A stretch of DNA of 8,591 bases, taken from Dehalococcoidia bacterium. GTDB taxonomy: Bacteria > Chloroflexota > Dehalococcoidia > GIF9 > AB-539-J10. The translations under genes and the position numbers were made by a program. The stretch lies in contig JAUVYD010000044.1 in the NCBI GenBank assembly GCA_030603265.1, forward strand, positions 1 through 8,591. Direction: 5' to 3'. Positions 1-5,718 of this stretch are shown piece after piece (the stretch's first letter is position 1; each line of letters opens with the position of its first letter). The notes beneath the pieces are model-generated. The model saw only the letters and a program-made list of their open reading frames with translations, was not told the DNA's origin and made no database searches.

Positions 1-912
1 CTTCGGTTCGTGGACAACTTCCATGGCTGGGGTGAGGAGGTTGTTCGCAAAGACCTGCCGGGCGTATTTGCCGAGAACGTGGACGAGATCCCGTTCAACG
101 ATGTGGAGGCTGTGGCGAAGGCCCTGGCCACGCGCCAGTACGCCATTCTGATGACAGAGGGTGGCGGCGCGCATATGGCGGGTCAGATACCGATATGGGA
201 TGAACTGCTCTACGCTCTCCCCGAACTGACCAGGGAGTCCGGCACGGTGTGGCTGATTGATGAAGTGGTCACCGGTTTTCGCGATGCTCCCGGTGGTTGG
301 CAATCGCTCAAGGGCGTCAAACCTGATCTGACCACTGTTGGAAAGTGCGTTGGTGGCGGTCTTCCGATTGGGGCGTTGCTGGGTCGGGCCGACATCATGG
401 ATGCGCTGAGTCCTCAGGCTGCAAGCGACAGGCGTATCTCCCACAGCGGCACGTGGAATGCGAATGCCGCCGTTGCTGCTGCGGGCGTTGCCGCTTGCAA
501 GCTCTACCTGGACGGCGCGCCACAGGAGTCTGCCCTCGCGCGGGCGAACCAATGGCGGGAGATGGGTAACGAGGTACTGAAATCCCGGGGCATCAGGGGA
601 AGGTTGTACGGACGGACGATCCTCCACCCATACTTCGGCCCGATTGATTTCGAGCCGGTCGACATTTCAATGGCGCCCACGCGAGACAGCAAGAAGATCA
701 CTGACCCGACGTTCGGGCCCGTTCGCGACAGACTGGTGCTGCACATGTTGTGTCGCGGCGTGAGCATCCTGACGGCGATTGGCAGCGGATACTTCATCAT
801 GTCGGCAGCCCACTCTAAAGAGGATGTCGAACAGGCGGTTGAACAGTTCGCGAGTTCACTGGATGCGATGCTGGCCGAAGGCTCGATTCCAGAGGCCCTA
901 CTTGGAGGATAG
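1..912 (+). CDS. Class III aminotransferase, glutamate-1-semialdehyde 2,1-aminomutase-like (5' partial)
   Basis: A PLP-dependent fold-type I enzyme, cytoplasmic, moving an amino group between an amino compound and a keto acid/aldehyde or within one substrate. The reading frame is open from base 1, so the N-terminus lies outside the window; the first in-frame GTG (base 10) is an internal Val, not a start. Visible landmarks: NFHGW near the front (as in the family's F/Y-HGW), LIDEVVTGFR with the PLP-pyridine Asp at bases 259-261, and TTVGKCVGGGLPIGAL with the Schiff-base Lys at 343-345, followed by HSGTWNANAA resembling the GSA-aminomutase HGGTFNAN motif. It ends normally at TAG 910-912. The usual EP-x-x-G-N stretch reads TEGGGAHMAG, so a true haem-pathway GSA aminomutase is doubtful; more likely it is one of the many GSA-like aminotransferases of unknown substrate. 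The family is certain, the substrate unknown. A hairpin follows the stop by about 30 bases. Confidence 0.9.
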   Translation, partial: LRFVDNFHGWGEEVVRKDLPGVFAENVDEIPFNDVEAVAKALATRQYAILMTEGGGAHMAGQIPIWDELLYALPELTRESGTVWLIDEVVTGFRDAPGGWQSLKGVKPDLTTVGKCVGGGLPIGALLGRADIMDALSPQAASDRRISHSGTWNANAAVAAAGVAACKLYLDGAPQESALARANQWREMGNEVLKSRGIRGRLYGRTILHPYFGPIDFEPVDISMAPTRDSKKITDPTFGPVRDRLVLHMLCRGVSILTAIGSGYFIMSAAHSKEDVEQAVEQFASSLDAMLAEGSIPEALLGG

Positions 913-1251
913 CATTCGAGGGCTGCTCTCGTCGTGGTTTCCTATCTCTTCCCGCTGTGGAAGAGATGGTTGGTGTTTTCAGGAGAGGTGCAAGAGGGGA
1001 CACTGGCTAGAAGGAGCGTCCGTGCAGAGCGACTTCGCGAAGGCCCGCGGAAGTGTGTCACTAGCCGTTCCGGTAGTCAGCCACAGGCGTCTTCAGTCCC
1101 CTGCGACCTCGGCATCTTCCGGCGGCTGCATGTGGTCTCATCCGGCTGTTCGTGTCTACCGACGATCACGTACGGTCGTCGATCCAAAGGCACGACGGCC
1201 CCAGGCACAGAATTGAGTTGAAGGTTCACAGCGCGTAAGAAGGAGGAGAAT
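913..1251 (+). other. Intergenic region without recognisable gene
   Basis: About 340 bases between the aminotransferase and pntA. Reading frames through it are short or composed of unfamiliar sequence, and no convincing -35/-10 pair was found. It holds the 942-969 hairpin and a second hairpin at 1160-1181: CGACGATC and GGTCGTCG, 8 pairs with one G-T, around the loop ACGTAC. The last bases carry the strong Shine-Dalgarno sequence of pntA (AAGGAGGA, 1240-1247). The pntA promoter probably lies here but cannot be pointed to. Confidence 0.5.
942..969 (+). terminator. Hairpin after the aminotransferase, possible intrinsic terminator
   Basis: ATCTCTTCC (944-952) pairs perfectly with GGAAGAGAT (959-967) around a 6-base loop, and the stem extends by one G-T and one C-G pair (942-943 with 968-969) to 11 pairs. 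A T-rich but interrupted stretch (TTGGTGTTTTC) follows. It lies 30 bases after the aminotransferase stop, the right place for a terminator. The T-tract is imperfect, so termination itself is inferred. Confidence 0.5.
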
Positions 1252-2430
1252 ATGTCCGCACAACAGATTGTGTTGGGAATTCCGAAGGAACTCACCCCCA
1301 GGGAGAAGCGAGTCGCGGCGATACCGAGCACGTGTGAGAGATACGTGAAGATGGGCATGCGTGTTCTTGTGGAAACCTCGGCCGGCGAAGGCGCCTTTTT
1401 CTCCGATGACGACTACCGCGCGGCAGGCGCTGAGACACTCGCTGACGTGGACTCGCTTTGTGCACAGGCGAACGTGATTCTCAAAGTCAAAGAGCTGCAG
1501 CCCAATTCAGCAGGAGGCAAGCACGAAGTCGACATGATGAAGGAGGGCGCGACCCTCATCTGTTTCATTCACCCGGCTTCGCCACTGAACCATGACCTCG
1601 TGCGAAGAATTGCCGCCAAGGACATAACAAGTCTGACAATGGACAGTATTCCCCGCATCACTCGGGCCCAGAAGATGGATGCACTCACTGCGATGAGCAC
1701 AGTTGCCGGGTACAAGTCGGTCGTGATGGCGGCAGATCGCTTCGCGAGATTCATCCCAATGACCATGACTGCGGTTGGCATGATTCAGCCAGCCAAGGTG
1801 CTTGTCATAGGCGCAGGTATCGTTGGGCTACAGGCAATTGCCACGGCCAAGAGACTCGGCGGCATAGTGTCGGCAGTGGACATCCGGCCCGATGCACGCG
1901 AACAGGCAGCCAGCCTCGGAGCCAAGATAGGCGGCTTTGAAATGTCGTCCGAACTCGCCCTGGCAGAGGGTGGATACGCCAGGGCGCTGTCGGAGGATTG
2001 GCTGGCGAAGGAGAGAGAGTCGATCTCACCTCTGGTGATGGACTCCGATATCGTGATTGGAGCTGCGCTCGTTTTCGGTGAGACGGCTCCTATACTAATC
2101 ACTGAAGACATGGTGAGAGGAATGCGGAGCGGCTCCATTATCTCTGACGTGTCGGTTGACCAAGGGGGAAACTGCAGTCTTACGCAGCACAACGAGGAAG
2201 TCTGGCAACACGGTGTTCTGATCAGCGGAATCGCAAATCTCCCTGGCTACGTACCCACGGACTCCACCATGATGTACGCTAACACCGTGTGCAACTTCCT
2301 GGAGCCCCTGATACGCAACGGGCAACTCGTGATAGACCGGTCGGACGAGATAGTGAACGGAACGCTGGTGACTATCGGCCGGGAGATCGTACATCACGGG
2401 ACTCTGAAGGCCATGGGGAATGCAACGTAG
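1252..2430 (+). CDS. pntA: NAD(P) transhydrogenase, alpha subunit NAD-binding part (PntAA type)
   Basis: Domain I of proton-translocating transhydrogenase: the peripheral, cytoplasmic NAD(H)-binding subunit that passes hydride to or from NADP(H) on PntB. 392 residues, the usual size for a stand-alone PntAA that lacks the membrane part. The N-terminal AlaDH/PNT domain (about 6-140) includes GIPKELTPREKRVAAIP. RITRAQKMDALTAMSTVAGY (136-154) is the signature separating transhydrogenases from alanine dehydrogenase. The Rossmann motif GAGIVGLQA (187-195) is followed by AVDIRP, where Asp210 sits at the position expected to bind the NAD ribose. ATG 1252 follows AAGGAGGA (1240-1247) at good spacing. 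It ends at TAG 2428-2430. A second, diverged copy of its own C-terminus follows at 2452-2550, and its GC content looks lower than in pntAB/pntB (row 1621-1680: 30 G/C of 60; row 2701-2760: 39 of 60; rows chosen by eye). It is intact and can supply the missing subunit for the downstream genes. Confidence 0.93.
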   Translation: MSAQQIVLGIPKELTPREKRVAAIPSTCERYVKMGMRVLVETSAGEGAFFSDDDYRAAGAETLADVDSLCAQANVILKVKELQPNSAGGKHEVDMMKEGATLICFIHPASPLNHDLVRRIAAKDITSLTMDSIPRITRAQKMDALTAMSTVAGYKSVVMAADRFARFIPMTMTAVGMIQPAKVLVIGAGIVGLQAIATAKRLGGIVSAVDIRPDAREQAASLGAKIGGFEMSSELALAEGGYARALSEDWLAKERESISPLVMDSDIVIGAALVFGETAPILITEDMVRGMRSGSIISDVSVDQGGNCSLTQHNEEVWQHGVLISGIANLPGYVPTDSTMMYANTVCNFLEPLIRNGQLVIDRSDEIVNGTLVTIGREIVHHGTLKAMGNAT

Positions 2431-2451
2431 GCCGAATGAGCAGGCTGTCAC

Positions 2452-2550
2452 GTCGACCTGACCGATGATATCGTCGCCCACTCGCTCGTGATGCACAAGG
2501 GGGAGATCCTGTTCAAAGGGGCCCTCAAGGCGATGGGGGCGCAGCAGTGA
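2452..2550 (+). pseudogene. C-terminal remnant of a second pntA
   Basis: Codons from 2452 to the TGA at 2548-2550 encode about 32 residues that align without gaps to the end of the intact PntA just upstream: residues 364-389 of that protein against bases 2461-2538 give 13 identities in 26, including the shared ending LKAMG. The frame is the same as the upstream gene, but that gene has already stopped at 2430 and a further TGA lies at 2437-2439, so this is not a readthrough extension. Nothing homologous is seen in the 21 bases between. The protein divergence means it is not a recent tandem duplication; it looks like the tail of the pntA that originally preceded pntAB and pntB, whose body has been lost. 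The next gene, pntAB, starts 71 bases later, as expected in a pntAA-pntAB-pntB operon. Confidence 0.85.
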
Positions 2551-2608
2551 GAACCGATCGCTGAACCGTGTCGCGCGGCCCGGGGGGCATGGTTTCGGGC
2601 CGATGCGT

Positions 2609-2615
2609 GGGAGGT
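2609..2615 (+). promoter_or_regulatory. Ribosome binding site that decides the pntAB start
   Basis: GGGAGGT lies 6 bases before ATG 2622. It favours that start over the upstream in-frame GTG at 2568, which would add an 18-residue Gly/Arg-rich leader unlike PntAB and has no comparable site. Confidence 0.75.
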
Positions 2616-2621
2616 ATTTCT

Positions 2622-2909
2622 ATGATTGATCTTCTGATTATGCTGGGCGTGTTCCTCGTGGCCTTTGGCGTCGGCTACCTGCTGATTTCCAAGGTGCCGC
2701 CGCTTCTGCACACCCCGCTGATGTCGATGACCAACGCCATCTCGGCCGTGACCCTGCTGGGGGCCCTGCTGCTGTTTTCGGTGGACGGCGGCGCCGGCAG
2801 CAGACTGATCGGCGCGGTGGCAATCATCGCGGCGTCCTTCAACGTGGTCGGCGGCTTCGCGATCACGGACCGTATGCTCAAGCTGTTCAAGACCAAGGAG
2901 AAAGGGTAA
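2622..2909 (+). CDS. pntAB: NAD(P) transhydrogenase, alpha subunit membrane part (PntAB)
   Basis: Small integral membrane subunit that, with the membrane half of PntB, forms the proton-conducting domain II of transhydrogenase. From ATG 2622 it has 95 residues, normal for a split-alpha PntAB, and about three hydrophobic segments (roughly 2-22, 36-55 and 61-80). The family core PPLLHTPLMSMTNAIS (about 26-41) and FNVVGGFAITDRML (about 74-87) are both present; the protein ends in a basic cytoplasmic tail (KLFKTKEKG). It lies between the pntA remnant and pntB and is codon- and GC-matched to them rather than to the intact pntA. The 59-base gap to pntB contains a 7-bp inverted repeat (ATCGTGT 2909-2915, ACACGAT 2948-2954) just ahead of the pntB ribosome binding site. 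Confidence 0.93.
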   Translation: MIDLLIMLGVFLVAFGVGYLLISKVPPLLHTPLMSMTNAISAVTLLGALLLFSVDGGAGSRLIGAVAIIAASFNVVGGFAITDRMLKLFKTKEKG

Positions 2910-2968
2910 TCGTGTCGGCAGCGGGAGAGACGATAGTGCTTCTGTCAACACGATCAAGGAGACGCTGA

Positions 2969-4387
2969 ATGAGCCTACTGGTCGATCTGGCGATAATCGT
3001 CATGCTGCTGTGCGGCTTCCGATTTTTCAGACGACCCCCCGAAGCGCGCAAGGGGAACCTGACCGCGGCCGCGGCGCTCGGGATGGCCTTCATGTTGGTT
3101 CTCTATCGCCACGACATCGTAGACCCGGCGATAGTGATTGTCGCGCTGCTGATCGGTTCGGCGATCGGCTGGGCCGCGGCGATGCGCGTAAACATGATTC
3201 AGATCCCGGCTATGATCGCATTCCAGCACGGCGCGGGCGGCATCGCGGCATTCTTGGTGTCGTTCGAGGAGCTCCACGCGCAGGGAGTTCCGGAGTTAGT
3301 GGGCCAGATATCGGGCGCGGCGAGCCTGATCATCGGCGCATTCACCTTCGGCGGCAGCATGATCGCCAGCGCCAAGCTGGCCGCCCGCATCAATCAGCGG
3401 CCGATCGTGCTGAGCCGCCACTCGCTGATACTGTCGCTCTTCGCGCTGGCCGGTGTGATTCTGACGATCGCCGCGTTGCAGGCCGGAGGGCCGCAGCGAG
3501 TCGGTTTGTTGATCGTGCTGATCGCTCTCTCAATCGTGACAGGCGTGTTGTTCGCGATCCGGATTGGCGGCGCGGACATGCCCGTGCTGATCTCATTTCT
3601 CAACGCCACCGCAGGCCTGGCCGCGGCGTTCTGCGGCATCATCATTCAAAACAGGCTGCTCATCGCCTGCGGCGCGACGGTGGCCGCCTCCGGATCGATC
3701 CTCACACACGTGATGTGCAAGGCTATGAACCGCCGCCTGACCAACATCTTCATCGGCACCAAGGCCGCAGCTGCTCCTGATGCGCCCCAGTCTCAGGCTC
3801 ACCAGCAGGACGAGCCGCAACCGGCGGTAGAGGGGGATCTGAAGGCAACTGAGCCATCGGCCTTGGAGCGGCCGGACCCGCTTGAGAGCGCGGCCGAAGC
3901 CCTGCGCGGAGCCGCGAGCGTCGTGATCGTGCCGGGCTACGGAATGGCCCTGGCCCAGGCCCAATTTGACGCCGTGCGTCTGGCCGGCCTGCTCGCGCAG
4001 CAGGGCCGGCGCGTGCGCTTCGCAATCCACCCGGTGGCGGGCCGCATGCCCGGTCACATGAACGTGCTGCTGGCCGAGGCAGACGTGGATTACGGCAATC
4101 TGGTGGAGATGCACGATGTCAACCCGGAGCTGAAGGACACCGACGTGGTGTTGGTGATAGGAGCCTGCGACGTGGTCAATCCGGCGGCCATGGAGAAGGA
4201 GGGGACGCCGATATCCGGGATGCCGATCCTGGCGACGCATGAGGCTCGGAGGGTGATTGTCTGCAACCTGGACGAGAAACCAGGATACTCGGGGGTCCAG
4301 AATTCGCTTTATACCATGGAGCGCACCATAATGCTGCTGGGCGACGCCAAGAAGTCGCTGGAAGCTCTAATCAACCTGATCGAGTAA
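2969..4387 (+). CDS. pntB: NAD(P) transhydrogenase, beta subunit (PntB)
   Basis: Membrane plus NADP(H)-binding subunit of proton-translocating transhydrogenase. 472 residues, normal length. Residues 1-260 hold about eight or nine hydrophobic segments. IPAMIAFQHGAGGIAAF places His87 where the proton-path His91 of E. coli PntB lies, and GGADMPVLISFLNATAG (200-216) carries the conserved membrane Asn (212). A polar Ala/Gln/Pro/Glu linker (about 264-305) leads to domain III: GYGMALAQAQ (323-332) and HPVAGRMPGHMNVLLAEA (354-371). Two usually conserved NADP elements are altered: GANDVVNPAA reads GACDVVNPAA (Cys400), and the KRSM-type phosphate-binding segment reads NLDEKPGYSG (433-442). ATG 2969 follows AAGGAGA (2956-2962). 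It ends in the typical GDAKKSLEALI. The function is secure; the exact coenzyme preference is open because of the altered loop. Confidence 0.95.
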   Translation: MSLLVDLAIIVMLLCGFRFFRRPPEARKGNLTAAAALGMAFMLVLYRHDIVDPAIVIVALLIGSAIGWAAAMRVNMIQIPAMIAFQHGAGGIAAFLVSFEELHAQGVPELVGQISGAASLIIGAFTFGGSMIASAKLAARINQRPIVLSRHSLILSLFALAGVILTIAALQAGGPQRVGLLIVLIALSIVTGVLFAIRIGGADMPVLISFLNATAGLAAAFCGIIIQNRLLIACGATVAASGSILTHVMCKAMNRRLTNIFIGTKAAAAPDAPQSQAHQQDEPQPAVEGDLKATEPSALERPDPLESAAEALRGAASVVIVPGYGMALAQAQFDAVRLAGLLAQQGRRVRFAIHPVAGRMPGHMNVLLAEADVDYGNLVEMHDVNPELKDTDVVLVIGACDVVNPAAMEKEGTPISGMPILATHEARRVIVCNLDEKPGYSGVQNSLYTMERTIMLLGDAKKSLEALINLIE

Positions 4388-4410
4388 TCGCGCAGCAGCG
4401 CGGGCGCCGG

Positions 4411-4439
4411 GCCGGTTACCGGCTCGACGACGCGTCGTC
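4411..4439. repeat. Two adjacent palindromes after pntB
   Basis: GCCGGT-T-ACCGGC (4411-4423) is followed by the perfect 14-base palindrome GACGACGCGTCGTC (4426-4439). No T-run follows, so a classical intrinsic terminator is not supported. They sit about 25-50 bases after the pntB stop and immediately before the point where ocd homology begins, that is, near the right edge of the GC-rich block. Confidence 0.6.
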
Positions 4440-4451
4440 ACCCTTTGATGA

Positions 4452-5162
4452 CCGCCAGAGGTCGAAGCCATACGCGAGGTGCGGAAGCTGCAACTCGTGA
4501 ACGTGTATTGTGACGTCGTCGGCTCCCGTGCCGCCGAGTTTGCACGTACCATCGACCAGAGGTTCGGCGTCGCAGCCAAGAGAGCGTCGAGCCCCGAGGA
4601 AGTAGCCACGGGTTCGGACGTCATTGTGACGGTGACACCCAGCAGGACGGCGATAGTTCACGACAGTTGGGTAGAACCGGGGACACACATCAGCGCGATA
4701 GGAGCCGATGCGCCGGGCAAGGAGGAGTTGGATCCCGCCTTGTTGAAGCGAGCGAAGATCGTTGTCGACGATTGGGAACAGGCCGGCCACAGCGGGGAGA
4801 TCAATATTCCCGTCGAAAGGGGTCTGCTGACGCAGGCGAACATACATACTGATATGGGTCAAGTTGTGGCCGGATTGAAGGAAGGGAGGACGTCGGACTC
4901 GGAAATCACTATGTTCGGCAGTACTGGACTGGCAATACAGGACGTCATAACAGCGTGGCACGCCTATCGGGTTGGCGTAGAGAAGGGGCCAGGTAGTGTG
5001 ATTCCTCCACTGTATCTGCGAAGACAATCGGGTGTCATCAAGATCACCGCGAGGTCGCGGTGTGTTCTTCGTCATGCAAAGGTTGTCGCGTTAATTGCAT
5101 GTCGATATCCCAACCAGGGTGCTGAGACTGGTCAAGTAGCTTGCGGAAGCGGCACAGTATGA
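4452..5162 (+). pseudogene. Ornithine cyclodeaminase / archaeal-type alanine dehydrogenase family, N-terminus missing
   Basis: The reading frame after TGA 4449-4451 matches the C-terminal half of the ornithine cyclodeaminase/mu-crystallin family, closest in motif to the archaeal-type alanine dehydrogenase subgroup. Seen in order, numbered from GTG 4479: EAIREVRKLQLVNVY at the front, SDVIVTVTPSRTAIV (46-60), ISAIGADAPGKEELDP (71-86), KIVVDDWEQAGHSGEIN (93-109) and a STGLAIQDV segment (148-156). Homology starts right after where the family's GxGxxA nucleotide motif should be. The substrate-binding first half (about 130-140 residues) and the dinucleotide fingerprint are therefore absent. GTG 4479 is inside a conserved segment and is not a native start. 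The last 57 codons (from about 4989) do not resemble the family, so the 3' end may also be altered. Not expected to be an active enzyme. Confidence 0.85.
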
Positions 5163-5361
5163 GGCCGCGAAGAAACTTATGCCCAGGACGTGCCAGGTCA
5201 ACAACGGATTCTCGCTGTTCGTGGCATGCCACCTAGAACAGCATGGGTGTGTTTGTGCGGTGACGTATAATCGTCGCTGCGGAGCTACCAGGTACGTGTT
5301 GGCAAGAAGCAACCTGCACAGATTCGTCACGGTAGCAGGCGCACCTGCCGGAAGCCGGACT

Positions 5362-5412
5362 CAGTGGTGGAGTGATCCCTGCCCCACCCCCGGGCGGAAA
5401 CCACCACCACTG
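5362..5412. repeat. 9-bp inverted repeat
   Basis: CAGTGGTGG (5362-5370) and CCACCACTG (5404-5412) are perfect reverse complements, separated by 33 bases of very C/G-rich sequence. Role unknown. Confidence 0.55.
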
Positions 5413-5463
5413 TGGCTGGTCGGAAGCACTGACACAGAAGGCGACCGGGCCTGATTGGCGTTC

Positions 5464-5484
5464 TGTCGTGAGCTCAACACGACA
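5464..5484. repeat. 7-bp stem hairpin or operator-like inverted repeat
   Basis: TGTCGTG (5464-5470) and CACGACA (5478-5484) are perfect reverse complements around AGCTCAA. The symmetry would suit a dimeric repressor site or a small RNA hairpin; nothing distinguishes these. It lies upstream of the promoter-like sequence at 5616. Confidence 0.5.
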
Positions 5485-5615
5485 AATGGCAGGTGAAGGG
5501 GCGTTGCCTTACCGGGGCCGCACAATCCCACAGCCCCGAACCTTGCCTCGAGAAGGTGGCCTTCCCCGGTCATCCACTGACTGCTAACCAGTGATAAGGG
5601 CGCAGTCATGCACCA

Positions 5616-5644
5616 TTGACGGAACTTGACCGGGGCTACATGAT
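5616..5644 (+). promoter_or_regulatory. Candidate sigma-70-type promoter for the D-aminoacylase
   Basis: TTGACG (5616-5621, 5 of 6 to consensus) and CATGAT (5639-5644, 4 of 6) are separated by exactly 17 bases. Transcription would begin near 5650, giving a leader of about 70 bases that includes the 5646-5680 hairpin. Sequence match only. Confidence 0.4.
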
Positions 5645-5645
5645 G

Positions 5646-5680
5646 TCTCAGTTGGCAGCAGCGACTGGCGGCAGCTGAGA
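5646..5680 (+). repeat. Hairpin in the probable leader of the D-aminoacylase mRNA
   Basis: TCTCAGTTG (5646-5654) pairs with CAGCTGAGA (5672-5680), nine pairs including one G-T, around a 17-base loop. It ends 26 bases before the ribosome binding site, so it could influence translation or mRNA stability. No known riboswitch was recognised. Confidence 0.45.
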
Positions 5681-5718
5681 AACCATAAGGCGCAACCAAG
5701 TACAACAAGGAGGCATCT

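Larger units (their letters stand above)
5163..5718 (+). other. Gene-free region rich in inverted repeats, upstream of the D-aminoacylase
   Basis: About 555 bases with no recognisable protein in any frame. It contains several inverted repeats, two listed separately below. A further one is CGGGGC/GCCCCG (5513-5518 with 5533-5538, 14-base loop). A perfect TATAAT at 5266-5271 has no -35 partner at normal spacing. A better promoter candidate is at 5616-5644. The last bases carry the D-aminoacylase ribosome binding site AAGGAGG (5707-5713). Confidence 0.5.

Noticed and set aside
1160..1181. Hairpin upstream of pntA as a terminator or riboswitch
   Set aside because: It has only 8 pairs with no T-run, and no known riboswitch features are visible.
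2568..2621. Upstream GTG start for pntAB
   Set aside because: It adds a leader unlike the family and lacks a ribosome binding site, while ATG 2622 has GGGAGGT and gives the normal length.
3010..4240. Long open frames in other frames within pntB (for example 3010-3780 + and 3593-4240 -)
   Set aside because: They are rich in Arg/His/Ala as expected for shadow frames of GC-rich coding DNA, and pntB is unmistakable.
4479..4481. GTG as a true start of a short ocd-like protein
   Set aside because: It falls within a conserved segment whose match begins upstream (EAIREVRKL), and no good ribosome binding site precedes it.
4416..5075. Minus-strand 219-codon frame over the ocd remnant
   Set aside because: It mirrors the ocd reading frame and has no recognisable motif or ribosome binding site.
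5266..5271. Perfect TATAAT as a promoter
   Set aside because: No -35-like hexamer lies 15-19 bases upstream (the sequence there is ATGGGT-like) and no gene follows for about 450 bases.
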